DNA of 64,000 bases from Rhodococcoides kyotonense (GCF_001645385.1 NZ_LVHI01000002.1:83202-147201), one strand, 5' to 3'; positions 41,455-51,159 are shown, counted from the first letter of the stretch. The notes: generated from the sequence alone by a model not told the origin. Numbers and translations: made by a program.

Positions 41455-42755
41455 CCCACCACTCCTAACAGTAACCAGAAATAGACGTCGGTCGGGAAGA
41501 TCTCGAAATACGTGGACACCAGCGAAGCGAACATCGCGGCGACGATGGATGCGCCGACGCCGAGTGCGAGGGCGCCGTCGCGGCCCGGCATGGACCGTGA
41601 CAAGCGGGTGCACCACATCAGTGCGGTGACGAGAAGTGCCACCACGACCCACAGTCCGATCGGTCCGAGCTCGAGAAGGGCCTTCACGTAGTAGTTGTCG
41701 GGTTGGTAGTTGGTGGAGAGCCCGTCCTCGGTCTGGAACGAGGCGCCCGATGCAGTGGATATTCGGTCGGCTGCCGATCCGCTGGAACCTAGTGCGGTTC
41801 CGAGCGGATGAACTTGAATGCTGGCGATGATGTTGTTCCAACCATCACTGCGCTGCCCGAGACTTCTCGACGAGAAGAAGACCTCGGTGATCTTCGGTAC
41901 GAACGGAACGATCACCGCCACGGCGGCCGCCGCCACGGCGAGGGGAGCAGCGAGGAATCGGAACCGGATAGCGATCAGGTAGATCAGTCCGACGATCAGG
42001 CCGAGGATTGCGCCGCGCACGATCGAACTGGCCATCGCCACGACCATGACCGGAGACGCGCACAGGAACAACAGGTTTCGACGCCGACGTGGCTCGGCCA
42101 GAGCGACGGCACCGCCGACCAACAATGCGAGCATCACGTACAACCCGAACGGGAACGGCAGGTTGAACGTGCTGAACGTACGGAGCAGGCCACCCGACGT
42201 GCGCACCTGCGTCCCGTACTCGTAACCGAGGGAGACGAGCGCTGCCGGCCCCGCGATCAACTGGGCGATGCCGACGGCCGACGTGAAGGCGCCTACCCCC
42301 ATCAGGATGCTGACGATGGCGTCGCGATCCTTGGCGTCGAACGGCGCGAGCCACATGATGCCGATCAACAGGATGTAGAAGAAGGTCACCTTGATCGCGA
42401 AGATGCCCACGAACCCGAACACCGCGAGGGCGGAGACGACGCCCATCGCGATGTACAGGGCAACCGCAGGCCACCACGGCATGAGAAGAGGGGCGCCGCC
42501 ACGTCTCGGTCCGCTGTCCTTCGGGCGCTTGTCGCGACGAAGCCACGCGCAGATCAACGTGAACAGGACGAGGCCTTCTTTCCACCCCGACACGAACCCG
42601 GGTACCGGAAGCAGCACCAGTAGCCCGTTGAACGGGACCCCCAGTGCAAGAAGGAGAACGCCACGCTGCGGCCGGTACCAGATCGATCGAGCGACGAACC
42701 AGCCGACGATCACGACGATCACGGCACCCAAAGCCGCAGCGACGACGGTGATCAC
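41364..42755 (-). CDS. O-antigen ligase/polymerase-like membrane protein (Wzy-like)
   Basis: A 463-residue membrane protein with ten or more helices and a large extracytoplasmic loop (about residues 290-350, containing NYQPDNYYVKALLELGPIGL, a typical Wzy_C/ligase region with conserved Tyr, Asn and Gly). It should join the lipid-linked repeats outside the membrane. GTG start, 33 nt after the sugar-transferase gene. Polymerase rather than ligase is favoured because a Wzx, Wzz and WbaP-like protein are encoded beside it and actinobacteria lack lipid A. Confidence 0.82.
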   Translation of the reverse strand: MITVVAAALGAVIVVIVGWFVARSIWYRPQRGVLLLALGVPFNGLLVLLPVPGFVSGWKEGLVLFTLICAWLRRDKRPKDSGPRRGGAPLLMPWWPAVALYIAMGVVSALAVFGFVGIFAIKVTFFYILLIGIMWLAPFDAKDRDAIVSILMGVGAFTSAVGIAQLIAGPAALVSLGYEYGTQVRTSGGLLRTFSTFNLPFPFGLYVMLALLVGGAVALAEPRRRRNLLFLCASPVMVVAMASSIVRGAILGLIVGLIYLIAIRFRFLAAPLAVAAAAVAVIVPFVPKITEVFFSSRSLGQRSDGWNNIIASIQVHPLGTALGSSGSAADRISTASGASFQTEDGLSTNYQPDNYYVKALLELGPIGLWVVVALLVTALMWCTRLSRSMPGRDGALALGVGASIVAAMFASLVSTYFEIFPTDVYFWLLLGVVGCAAAQHDTSTVRSRFGPAEAGFRPTSASY

Positions 42756-42788
42756 GAGACGCCCGATGAGTCTTCGCGACTCATGGAA

Positions 42789-44273
42789 TCAGTCCTCTGC
42801 CCGCTTCAACACCGCGAGCACGGTGAGGAACAAAATCTTGATGTCGAGCCAGACCGACCAGTTCTCGATGTAGTAGTTGTCCCACTCGGCGCGATCGGCG
42901 ATAGACGTCTGGCCGCGAAGACCGTGCACCTGTGCCCATCCGGTCACGCCGGCCTTGACGCGGTGACGCTCGCCGTAGCGTCGGATCTGCATCTCGAACA
43001 GGTCCACGTACACGGGCCGCTCGGGCCGCGGTCCCACCAGACTCATGTCGCCCTTGAGAACGTTGAGCAGCTGTGGGAGCTCGTCGAGAGACGTCTGACG
43101 CATGATCTTGCCGATCTTGGTGCGGCGATCGACGCCTTCCACACCGCCGGGCGCCGAGCCCTCGGTGCGCACGAACTCGGCATCCTCCGGCCGCGGTGGA
43201 CGCATCGAACGGAACTTCAAGCAGTCGAATGGAACTCCGTCACGACCGATACGTTCTTGAGCGAAGAAGATCGGGCCGGGTGAACTCAACCGGACCAGCA
43301 GCATCAGCAGAAGAAAAAGAGGGGATATGAGCAGCAGGCCGAGGCCGGTCAGGGTGCGGTCCATCGCTCCCTTGACGAGGAACTGCCAGCCCTTCGGGTC
43401 GACGTGCGGCATGACCATCAACGGCAGGCCACCGATGTGCTCGACTCTGGTCTTGTTGCCGACGGTGTCGAACAGGCGGGGCACCACCCACACCCGCATG
43501 CCCAGCTTGTGTGCGCTGCGGGCCACTGCGACGAGCTCCTCGTCTCGGACCGTCGAGAACGAGATGATGACCTCTTCGGCACCTGTGCGGCGCGCGATGG
43601 CCTCGAACTCGCTCGGTGTTCCGAGGTAGGGGACGTCGATGGAGTCGGCCGCAGCCGAGGGGTCGAGAGGCGTCACCTGGTCGACGTCGACGACGCCGAC
43701 CGGCCGGAGACCGTACTCGGGGAACTGCCGCATGCGGGCCACGAGCTGATGGCCGATCGGACCCGAACCGACCACCAGTGTCGGTGCGGCGGAGTGGTAT
43801 TTGCTTCTGAGGCGCCGCTGGATCACGACGCGGGCGAGCCTGCCGACGGCGAGCAGGATTGCAGCGCACAACCAGATACGCAACATCAGCGTGCTGGGAC
43901 GATAGTCGGTGCCCGCGATCAACATGATCGTCAGCACGGCGAGAACCGCGAACGCGACCGACGTCTCGACCGGGCCGACCTCGTCGAGAAAGTTCCGACG
44001 CAGGCTTCTGCGATACAGGGATTGCGCGCCGAGGATCGCCACGACGATCGGAATGAAAAGCCAAGGTAGCAAACCGAGTTCGGTGAGGCTTCCGCTTCTC
44101 CAGAGCAGACCGGCCACGACGGCCAGAGTCGCGGTCAGTACATCGACGGCAACGGTGACGATGGTGTGCAGCGGATCCACCCGGAGGCGATCGGCCAGGC
44201 CTCTCTGTTGCGCCGGATTGTCGGAGTGCGTGAGTCCGGGTCTGACCGGCCTTCTTTCGAGTGTATTGGACAC
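42789..44273 (-). CDS. Polyprenyl-phosphate sugar-1-phosphate transferase (WbaP/CpsE type)
   Basis: A 494-residue initiating transferase. Four to five N-terminal helices (residues ~30-130) precede a Rossmann-like CoA-binding domain (LVVGSGPIGHQLVA) and the catalytic bacterial sugar-transferase domain with FAQERIGRDG, FDCLKFRSM and LPQLLNVLKGDMSLVGPRPE. It loads the first sugar phosphate onto undecaprenyl phosphate and so starts polysaccharide synthesis. GTG start with GGGAG upstream, located in the loop of a small CAAAC/GTTTG inverted repeat (44278-44291). It is the first gene of the minus-strand operon, whose promoter should lie in the AT-richer stretch 44274-44439. Confidence 0.92.
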   Translation of the reverse strand: MSNTLERRPVRPGLTHSDNPAQQRGLADRLRVDPLHTIVTVAVDVLTATLAVVAGLLWRSGSLTELGLLPWLFIPIVVAILGAQSLYRRSLRRNFLDEVGPVETSVAFAVLAVLTIMLIAGTDYRPSTLMLRIWLCAAILLAVGRLARVVIQRRLRSKYHSAAPTLVVGSGPIGHQLVARMRQFPEYGLRPVGVVDVDQVTPLDPSAAADSIDVPYLGTPSEFEAIARRTGAEEVIISFSTVRDEELVAVARSAHKLGMRVWVVPRLFDTVGNKTRVEHIGGLPLMVMPHVDPKGWQFLVKGAMDRTLTGLGLLLISPLFLLLMLLVRLSSPGPIFFAQERIGRDGVPFDCLKFRSMRPPRPEDAEFVRTEGSAPGGVEGVDRRTKIGKIMRQTSLDELPQLLNVLKGDMSLVGPRPERPVYVDLFEMQIRRYGERHRVKAGVTGWAQVHGLRGQTSIADRAEWDNYYIENWSVWLDIKILFLTVLAVLKRAED

Positions 44274-44439
44274 GAGTCAAACTCCCGTTTGGGACCGATT
44301 TCGAGTAGCGAGCACCTTCGAACAATATCCGAGCCGGGCAATTCGGAAACGTCATTGCCCTATCGATCTTGTTACGGAAAAGCGGCAGACTTCCGGTTTC
44401 TACGTGGATTTACAGGGCGGTAGTTTTAATTGCGAACGT

Positions 44440-45144
44440 TCAGCCGAAGATTCGCTCGCGAACGATCCACGCGAGGTCCTGAAGTATTTGTTGGTGGCCG
44501 ACCGTCCATTCCCGTGGCTGGTCGTCCCACACGCACAGCGTCCCCACCGCATGGCCTTGGTCGTCCTTCAGTGGGATGCCCATGTAGGACACGGCCAGCT
44601 TGCTCAGGACGGCAGGATGGTCCTTCAACACGTCGTGCAGGCGTGCGTCCTCGACGGTCAGAATGTCACCGCCGTCGATCGTGTACTGGCAGATCGATTG
44701 GTCCACCGGAAGTTCGCGTGCTTGGTCGAGCTCTATGGGCAGGCCCACTGCGCTCTTGTAGAACTGGCGGCGATTGTCGATCAGCGACACTGCCGCAGAG
44801 GGCACTTGCAGTGCGTCGACGACCATTGCGACGAGTCGGTCGTAGCTGTCTTCTCGTGGTGAGTCCAGGAGGCCGGTACGTTCGACGGCGGCGAGTCGCT
44901 CCGGGTCGTCGAGTGGCCGATCGCTGGCCGGCGCGACGATCGGCGCCGGGGCCTCGATCTGCACCTCCTTCAGATGACGTAGGAGTTGTCCGAGTTCGGA
45001 CTGGTCTTCGTCGGTGAGTTCTTGTACCAAACGCGTGACGACCGCGCGTCGCACGTACGCGTCCACCGACTCGCCTGCCTTTTCGGCCTGCTGTCCGAGA
45101 ATCTCCTCGAGCCGATCGTCGAACCCTGGAACTCCGATAGTCAT
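44440..45144 (-). CDS. GAF-domain protein
   Basis: A 234-residue protein. Residues ~1-60 are helical and include a short segment resembling ribbon-helix-helix proteins (DAYVRRAVVTRLVQEL); residues ~85-230 form a GAF domain (LAAVERTGLLDSPREDSYDR, VSLIDNRRQFYKS, SYMGIPLKDDQGHAVGTLCV). No output domain follows. GAF domains of this type bind small ligands or heme and sense redox or cyclic nucleotides. ATG 45144 has GGGAAA upstream. It is upstream of the exopolysaccharide operon in the same direction, 166 nt before it, and could regulate it. Confidence 0.82.
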   Translation of the reverse strand: MTIGVPGFDDRLEEILGQQAEKAGESVDAYVRRAVVTRLVQELTDEDQSELGQLLRHLKEVQIEAPAPIVAPASDRPLDDPERLAAVERTGLLDSPREDSYDRLVAMVVDALQVPSAAVSLIDNRRQFYKSAVGLPIELDQARELPVDQSICQYTIDGGDILTVEDARLHDVLKDHPAVLSKLAVSYMGIPLKDDQGHAVGTLCVWDDQPREWTVGHQQILQDLAWIVRERIFG

Positions 45145-45243
45145 TTTCCCGATGGTAGTGCAGACCGGTGAAAACCTCGCTTTCATTCGTTCTGCAAATT
45201 GCGAAGATTCTTCTTTTCTGTGGTAGTGCGTTAACCTTCTCCG

Positions 45244-46356
45244 GTGATTCAGCGTGTACAGCTGAGCGTGACGCCGAAGCTGTTCACGCTCGCCACCCTT
45301 GTCCTGTTACTTCTTTCAGCGTTCGTGTCTCCTACGGCGGCTCAGGCCGCACCGATGTCCGGCGGGAAGTGTTCCGGTATGTCGAGCGCACCTCGTATCG
45401 GTGTCTCCCCAGGTGCCTCGATCGGCGGTGCCTCCGACGCCGACGTCGACCGTGAACTCACCCTCATGCGTGATGCCGGGGTATTCGGAGTTCGCGTCGA
45501 CATCGACTGGTCCGCAATAGAATCGGTTCGAGGCCGGTTCAATTGGACGAATACCGACCGGATTCTTTCGGCGATTGTCGGGCACGGCCTGTGTCCCCTG
45601 GGGATCATCGCCTATACGCCGCAGTGGGCGCGCGTGGCGGGTGCTTCGAACGACTCGCATTCTCGTCCGGCCAATCCGGACGCGTTCGCGGCCTTCGCGT
45701 CGACTGTCGTTCAGCGCTACCGCGATTACATGAATCTGTGGGAGGTATGGAACGAGCCGAACATCGTCGGCTTCTTCAAGCCGGCGCCCGATCCCACCCA
45801 GTACTCGATCCTGCTTCGCGCCTCCTACACGGCGATCAAAGCGGCGCAACCGGAAGCCACTGTGCTGTCGGGCGGACTCGCACCCGCGGAGAGCAACGGT
45901 GTCAACATCAACCCGAAAGCATTCCTGCAGGCGATGTACGACGTCGGCGGAAATCGGTACTTCGACGCGTTCAACATCCACCCGTACACGTATCCGTATC
46001 TGCCCAACGACCCGAGCACTGCGAGTTGGAGTACGGCACAGGCGATGTGGCCGATGCGCGACATCATGGTCGCGGGCGGGGACAGCGCCAAGCAGATCTG
46101 GCTGACCGAGTTCGGTGCGCCGACCGGTACCGCGTCGAATGCCGTCACCGAGCAGGTGCAGTCGGACACGATCGGGATCGTCATGGACGCGGTGCTCGGT
46201 AACTCCTGGATGGGTCCTGCATTCGTGTACGCCTCGCGCGATGCCGGTACCAACGCCTCGGACCCGGAGCAGAACTTCGGGTTGCTGCGGCGGGATTTCA
46301 CTCCCAAGCTGGCCTACGACCGGGTCGCGAGTTTCACTGCGGGGCACCCCGCTTAG
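45244..46356 (+). CDS. Secreted glycoside hydrolase (clan GH-A type)
   Basis: A 370-residue exported protein. A signal peptide ends near residue 36 (PTAAQA|AP). The mature part is a TIM-barrel hydrolase of the GH5/GH39-like clan: acid/base Glu170 in WEVWNEPN and probable nucleophile Glu288 in IWLTEFGAP, the two ends of strands 4 and 7. GTG start. It is divergent from the GAF gene and lies beside the exopolysaccharide operon, so cleavage or trimming of the same polysaccharide is plausible. The exact sugar specificity cannot be read. Confidence 0.85.
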   Translation: MIQRVQLSVTPKLFTLATLVLLLLSAFVSPTAAQAAPMSGGKCSGMSSAPRIGVSPGASIGGASDADVDRELTLMRDAGVFGVRVDIDWSAIESVRGRFNWTNTDRILSAIVGHGLCPLGIIAYTPQWARVAGASNDSHSRPANPDAFAAFASTVVQRYRDYMNLWEVWNEPNIVGFFKPAPDPTQYSILLRASYTAIKAAQPEATVLSGGLAPAESNGVNINPKAFLQAMYDVGGNRYFDAFNIHPYTYPYLPNDPSTASWSTAQAMWPMRDIMVAGGDSAKQIWLTEFGAPTGTASNAVTEQVQSDTIGIVMDAVLGNSWMGPAFVYASRDAGTNASDPEQNFGLLRRDFTPKLAYDRVASFTAGHPA

Positions 46357-46552
46357 AACCGGTCGGGGGCTTCGTTGCCCGCCGGCGATTCGAAGCGTCG
46401 TCCCGAAGGTGGGTTTCGGACCGAGTGTGGCTTTCCGGTCACTCTGAGTGACTGGGGGCCGCCCTCGCTCCGTTCGGGGACACGATGTCGGAGCGATGTC
46501 GGTGGATCCACGCGAGTGCACGCGCACGTGCGGGGTTCGTTACGCTCGCGGC

Positions 46553-47206
46553 GTGACCTGGGACGAGATTCGAGACGCGGACGAGCTGACCGACATGTTC
46601 GGTACCCCGAGCTACCGAGCTGCCAACAAGGACCGGTCGTCGTTGCACCCGATCGATGTCCGCTGGTTGGCGGAGTCTCCGTTCTGCCTCATCGGCACCG
46701 CCGACGCCGACGGCCGTTGCGACGTCTCGCCGAAGGGTGACCCTGCGGGCCTGCTTGCCCACGTCATCGACTCCACGACCATCGCGATCGCCGAACGCCC
46801 GGGCAACAAACGTATGGACGGCTACCGGAACGTGCTGGCCAATCCGTTCGTCGGGATCAACTTCTTCATCCCGGGTCGCGGTGACACATTGCGCATCAAC
46901 GGCCGAGCACGATTGATCAAGAATGCGCCCTTCTTCGACGAGATGGTGGTCAAGGGCCACAGGCCGATCCTGTGCCTCGTCGTCGAAGTCGAACAAGTCT
47001 TCTTCCATTGCGCCAAGGCGTTCATGCGATCGAAGTTGTGGGAGCCCGAGACGTGGAATCCCTCGATCCTGCCGACCGTCTCCGAGATCACGAGGGCGGT
47101 CATGCCGGACTCGCCCGAGTCTTTGGCCGAGCTCGAGCAGTATTACGGCGCGTCCTACGAGCAGAAGCTCTACGAGAAGCAGGCGGTCCAAGTGGATCCC
47201 CAGTGA
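46553..47206 (+). CDS. PPOX-type FMN-binding flavoprotein (MSMEG_1061-like)
   Basis: A 217-residue split-barrel flavoprotein related to pyridoxamine-phosphate oxidase. Visible are SPFCLIGTADADGRCDVSPKGDPAG, a strand pair forming the FMN site, and NPFVGINFFIPGRGDTLRINGRA. The family is common in mycobacteria; substrates are unknown. GTG 46553 is selected because it begins the conserved N-terminus; the frame extends to 46448 without support. The gene follows the glycoside hydrolase by 196 nt, a region with no recognisable feature. Confidence 0.82.
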   Translation: MTWDEIRDADELTDMFGTPSYRAANKDRSSLHPIDVRWLAESPFCLIGTADADGRCDVSPKGDPAGLLAHVIDSTTIAIAERPGNKRMDGYRNVLANPFVGINFFIPGRGDTLRINGRARLIKNAPFFDEMVVKGHRPILCLVVEVEQVFFHCAKAFMRSKLWEPETWNPSILPTVSEITRAVMPDSPESLAELEQYYGASYEQKLYEKQAVQVDPQ

Positions 47207-47272
47207 CTTCCCAGTAGAACCGCCGATCGTGTGAGCCAGAAGAACCTTCCACTCATACGAGGAGCTGAGACG

Positions 47273-47872
47273 ATGGCCGTTCTCGAGAACTCACACCGCA
47301 CGAGAAGTGTCGTGACACCGCAGTCCGTGCGCAACACCGGAATTCTGTTGGCAATCGGCACGACGGCCTGGGCCGTCGGAATGCCCGCGATCGGCGACCA
47401 CCAGGGATTCGGGTGGCAATCGCTCGTCGGAGGCGCCACTGCGATCGCCTTTCAGATCGGCGTCGTCCGGCTGTTGCTCTTGCAGGTACGCACGCACGCG
47501 ATGGGCGACGGCCGCGTCGCCCGCGGCTTCTACGTCGGACAGTTCGTGTTCATGGCAGGCGCACTGGTCTCGTCGACGTTGGACGCGTTCTGGCTGCTTC
47601 ACGACACAGCGGTGTGGATGGCGTTCGACCTGTGCTGGCCCCTGTCGATGGTGGGCATGGTCGGTATCGGCATACGAGTTGCGATCGCGGGACGATGGAC
47701 CGGAGTCGTCCGGTGGTGGACGCTGTGGGCTCAATCCTGGTTCGTCGCCACGATTCCGCTCGTGATGATCGTGCGTGACGCCGGACTGGTCGTCAGCTCC
47801 GTCCAACTGGTCCTCGGTTACACGATCCTTGGGGTACTGCTCGCCACGCGGCGATCGGTCACGTCCGAGTAG
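47273..47872 (+). CDS. Hypothetical multi-pass membrane protein
   Basis: A 199-residue protein with about five or six hydrophobic segments (for example GILLAIGTTAWAVG, FVFMAGALVSSTLDAFWLL, MVGMVGIGIRVAIAG, LVLGYTILGVLLAT). ATG 47273 follows GAGGAG by ~10 nt, better than the upstream GTG at 47231. No family recognised. A long hairpin follows and then a large SARP-type regulator in the same direction. Confidence 0.7.
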   Translation: MAVLENSHRTRSVVTPQSVRNTGILLAIGTTAWAVGMPAIGDHQGFGWQSLVGGATAIAFQIGVVRLLLLQVRTHAMGDGRVARGFYVGQFVFMAGALVSSTLDAFWLLHDTAVWMAFDLCWPLSMVGMVGIGIRVAIAGRWTGVVRWWTLWAQSWFVATIPLVMIVRDAGLVVSSVQLVLGYTILGVLLATRRSVTSE

Positions 47873-47886
47873 GTGGCGGACGTCCT

Positions 47887-47919
47887 GGGCCCGGTCCCCG
47901 CGCGGCGGGGTCCGGGCCC
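47887..47919 (+). terminator. GC-rich hairpin after the membrane protein gene
   Basis: GGGCCCGGTCCCCGC pairs with GCGGGGTCCGGGCCC with one mismatch around GCG. It lies 14 nt after the stop. There is no T-run, so it may be a stem-only terminator or attenuator before the SARP gene. Confidence 0.55.
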
Positions 47920-47949
47920 GGGTCGTGCCAACGGTGAGACGAAAGACCG

Positions 47950-50805
47950 GTGGCACTTTATGATCCATCGGTGTCGACAGATCAGGCCACCACGAACGCT
48001 CGCGTCGAGCTGCGCGTTCTGGGGCCGATCGAGGCATTCCTGAACGGCGAGCCGATTGCACTCGGTGGGCCCGTGCCTCGCGCGATCGTTGCCCGGTTGG
48101 CGATCGCAGGTGGCCACATGGTCGCCGACGACACCCTGATCGACGACCTCTGGGGCGACTCGCCACCGAGGACGGCATCGCTGACGTTGCAGGGCTACAT
48201 CTCCACGCTGCGCAAGGCGTTCGAACCGAACCGTGGCACCGCCAAGCCGACGGTGCTGGTCCGGCGCGGGCCCGGGTACGCCCTCGTCCTTCCCGACGAC
48301 GGTCTCGACTCGACGCGGTTTCTGGCGGGCGCGCACGCCGGGAAAGAAGCACTGAACGAACAGCGGTTCGCCGACGCCCACCGCATTCTCGGCGAGGCAC
48401 TCGACCTCTGGAGTGGTCCCGCGCACGCGGATTGCGCCGACCGGCCGTTCGCCCAGGCGGAGATCCGGCACCTCGAGGAGCGTCGACTCGGGGTGTTCGA
48501 AGATCGCATGGATGCGGCGATAGCCCTGGGGGAGAACGCGTCGGCCGCCGCGGCGCTCGAGGCGCACATCCGGAACCATCCGCTTCGCGAACGTGCCTCG
48601 GAGTTGTTGGCGCTCGCGCTGTACCGAGCGGGTAGGCAGGGTGACGCATTGGCGGCCCTGCGCGCAACCCGCGAGAGTCTGGCCGATCAACTCGGCGCGG
48701 ATCCGAGACCGAGTTCGATCGCGCTGCACGACGCCATCCTGCGGCAGGATTCGGCACTCGACGTCACCGTCGCCGAGATACCGGACGCACGTCCGCCGGC
48801 TCGGCACAGCCTCGTTCCGATCCCTTCCACACCGTTGGTGGGCCGGCACGACGATCTGCTCGCCGTCGAGTCTGCAGGAGCCACGAACAGGCTCGTCACG
48901 TTGACCGGACCCGGCGGGATGGGGAAGACGCGGCTGGCACTCGAGGTGGCGCGTCGGCGTCGGGATTCCGACGGCCCCTGGTTCGTGGAACTCGCCGACG
49001 TCCGGGAGGGCGGATTGCTCGTCGACGCCATCGCCACCGCGCTCGGGGTGAGCGTGTCCGGCGGTATGTCGTCGCTCGAGGCGATCTTGCGCGATCGTCG
49101 TACCCTCCTCGTGCTCGACAACTGCGAACAGGTCCTCGGGCCCGTCGCCGAGTTCGTCGCAGCAGTGCTCGCGTCGTGTTCGGAAGTCTCGGTACTCGCG
49201 ACGAGCCGCGAGGCGCTCGGCGTGCACGGCGAGTACGTGTACGACACGCCGTCGCTGTCCTCCGGGGCCGGCGGCGCGGCCGTTCGACTGTTCGTCGATC
49301 GTGCGTCGCAGCAATCCGGCGGCTGGGATCCGAGTACCGAGGACATGAAGCTACTCGACAAGCTGTGCGGGGCATTGGACGGAATGCCGCTCGCCATCGA
49401 ACTTGCTGCGGCACAGTGTCGTACGCTGTCGGTGCGTCAACTCGTCGACAATCTCGACGACCGGTTCGAGGTACTGCGCGGTGGACCGAGAACCAATCTC
49501 CGGCACTCGACCATGCTCGCTGCGGTCGAGTGGTCGTACGCGAGTCTGGCGCCGTCGGAAAAGGTGTTGTTCGAAGATCTGGCGATCTTCGACGGTGGTT
49601 TCGATCTCGACGCGGCGCGTACGGTAACCGGCCATCGCGGCATCATCGCCGACCTCGGCGCACTCATCGACAAGTCGCTGATCAAGTCCTCGGGCGGTGA
49701 TCCCCGGCGGTACCGCATGTTGGAGACGTTGCGGAGTTTCGCTGCGCTGCATCGTCATCCGGCCCGGTCGGCCGAATTGCGCCAACGGCACTCCGAGTGG
49801 GTCGTCGCGATGGCGGAAGAAGCCTATTTCGGTCTGCGGGGACCCGAGTGCCCACGATGGATGACGCGCCTCGATCACGACATGCCCAACGTGCGTTCGG
49901 CTCTCGAACATCTGGACAACACGTCGGAGACCTATCTACGCATCGTCGGAAGCCTGTACTGGTTCTGGTACCGCCGCGGTCACGTCGCGGAAGGGCTTCG
50001 CTACCTGGAGTCGGCGATGAAGGCGAAGGACATCGGCATCGGTGTCCTGGTCCGGGCGGTGGCGGGACTGACCATCACGCGGTACCTCGCGGGCGACATC
50101 TCGGGTTTGCTCGAATCCTTCGGCAGGCTGGGGGAATTGGAGCCGGAAACTCATTCCGACAAGGTGGCGCGGTCGGACGTGCTCGTGTCGCTGGCATTCT
50201 TCGAGGCAGGTGCCGGGTTGACCGAACAAGCAGTCGTGCATGCCGACGAGGCGCTCGTCGTGGCCGACGCTCTCGACGCGCCGTACACGAAAGCCGAAGC
50301 GTTGATGTCCGCTGGGACGGCTTTTCTCCGCAGTGGGGACATGATCCGCGCCGAGGAGCTGCTCGAGTACTCGACGGCCGTGGCCGCCGACTGCGGGTAT
50401 CAGTGGTGCGAAGCATCCGCCTTGTGGATCCATGCCAAAGTCGATCTTGCGCAGGGCCGTTGGGGAGGACCTGCCGAACTCAAACTCCAACGGATGATCG
50501 ACGCGTGCGACTCCGTATCGGACACGTCGTCGTGGATGGTGGGGCTTGCAACGCTTGCGTACGCACTGTTCCGGCGGGGTGACATCGATTCGGCGACACG
50601 GTTGTTGGGCGTCGTGGATCGTCAGGTCGAGATGATCGGCTACGTTCCGTCGGCGATGGATCCGATCGACATCGGACGTTACGACCAGGAGATCCGGTCG
50701 GCCGTCGACGACGACACGCTCCGGCGAAACATCGAGGTCGGGCGTCAGCTGACCCGCGGCGAGGTTCGCGAACTCGTGTTCGCCGCGGTGCCGTCATCGC
50801 AGTGA
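47950..50805 (+). CDS. SARP/AfsR-like regulator with BTAD and NB-ARC-type ATPase domains
   Basis: A 951-residue transcriptional regulator. Residues ~15-100 form an OmpR-like winged helix (VELRVLGPIEAFLNGEPI to RRGPGYAL), ~105-250 the bacterial transcriptional activator domain, then a STAND-type ATPase with Walker A GPGGMGKTRLA near residue 320 and Walker B LLVLDNCEQVL, and a C-terminal TPR-like helical region to the end. Such proteins switch on gene clusters after a signal binds; no target cluster is recognisable next to it. GTG 47950 has GAAAGA upstream; GTG 47971 is possible. Its last bases overlap the opposite hypothetical gene by 12 nt. Confidence 0.9.
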   Translation: MALYDPSVSTDQATTNARVELRVLGPIEAFLNGEPIALGGPVPRAIVARLAIAGGHMVADDTLIDDLWGDSPPRTASLTLQGYISTLRKAFEPNRGTAKPTVLVRRGPGYALVLPDDGLDSTRFLAGAHAGKEALNEQRFADAHRILGEALDLWSGPAHADCADRPFAQAEIRHLEERRLGVFEDRMDAAIALGENASAAAALEAHIRNHPLRERASELLALALYRAGRQGDALAALRATRESLADQLGADPRPSSIALHDAILRQDSALDVTVAEIPDARPPARHSLVPIPSTPLVGRHDDLLAVESAGATNRLVTLTGPGGMGKTRLALEVARRRRDSDGPWFVELADVREGGLLVDAIATALGVSVSGGMSSLEAILRDRRTLLVLDNCEQVLGPVAEFVAAVLASCSEVSVLATSREALGVHGEYVYDTPSLSSGAGGAAVRLFVDRASQQSGGWDPSTEDMKLLDKLCGALDGMPLAIELAAAQCRTLSVRQLVDNLDDRFEVLRGGPRTNLRHSTMLAAVEWSYASLAPSEKVLFEDLAIFDGGFDLDAARTVTGHRGIIADLGALIDKSLIKSSGGDPRRYRMLETLRSFAALHRHPARSAELRQRHSEWVVAMAEEAYFGLRGPECPRWMTRLDHDMPNVRSALEHLDNTSETYLRIVGSLYWFWYRRGHVAEGLRYLESAMKAKDIGIGVLVRAVAGLTITRYLAGDISGLLESFGRLGELEPETHSDKVARSDVLVSLAFFEAGAGLTEQAVVHADEALVVADALDAPYTKAEALMSAGTAFLRSGDMIRAEELLEYSTAVAADCGYQWCEASALWIHAKVDLAQGRWGGPAELKLQRMIDACDSVSDTSSWMVGLATLAYALFRRGDIDSATRLLGVVDRQVEMIGYVPSAMDPIDIGRYDQEIRSAVDDDTLRRNIEVGRQLTRGEVRELVFAAVPSSQ

Positions 50806-51159
50806 CAGTGCGTACATGACCTCCCATCCTCGCTCGGTCGCGTACGGTCCGAAAACCGCGGGGAGCGTGGCCTGCTCGACCCGAACGGCGACCGTGTCGA
50901 CAAGATCGACGACATCGGAATCGCCGAACACGGCGCACGTCAGAGCCGAGGACACGCTGTAGGCGTCGGCCGCAGTGCAGACGAACACAGGGAACGTGAC
51001 CTCCGCAGTCTCGTCGGCGCGTGCGTACGATGCGGCGCGCGCGTGCAGCCATTCGAGGAACATCTCGGCGTCGTCGCGGTCGCAGAACTGCACTCGCGCG
51101 GATCGTAGCCGGGTTGCGGTCTGCGGGGCGGCGAACTGGGGGAGGGTCGGTGCGCTCAT
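50794..51159 (-). CDS. Hypothetical protein
   Basis: A 121-residue protein with no recognised family. It has an N-terminal segment ATRLRSARVQFCDRDDAEMFLEWLHAR and a C-terminal part of beta/alpha character (VTFPVFVCTAADAY, VRVEQATLPAVFG). ATG 51159 begins the compact part; frame extension to 51246 overlaps the TetR gene. No ribosome binding site is clear. It overlaps the SARP gene 3' end by 12 nt and is 40 nt from the TetR stop in the same direction, so it may be transcribed with that regulator. Confidence 0.6.
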   Translation of the reverse strand: MSAPTLPQFAAPQTATRLRSARVQFCDRDDAEMFLEWLHARAASYARADETAEVTFPVFVCTAADAYSVSSALTCAVFGDSDVVDLVDTVAVRVEQATLPAVFGPYATERGWEVMYALSLR

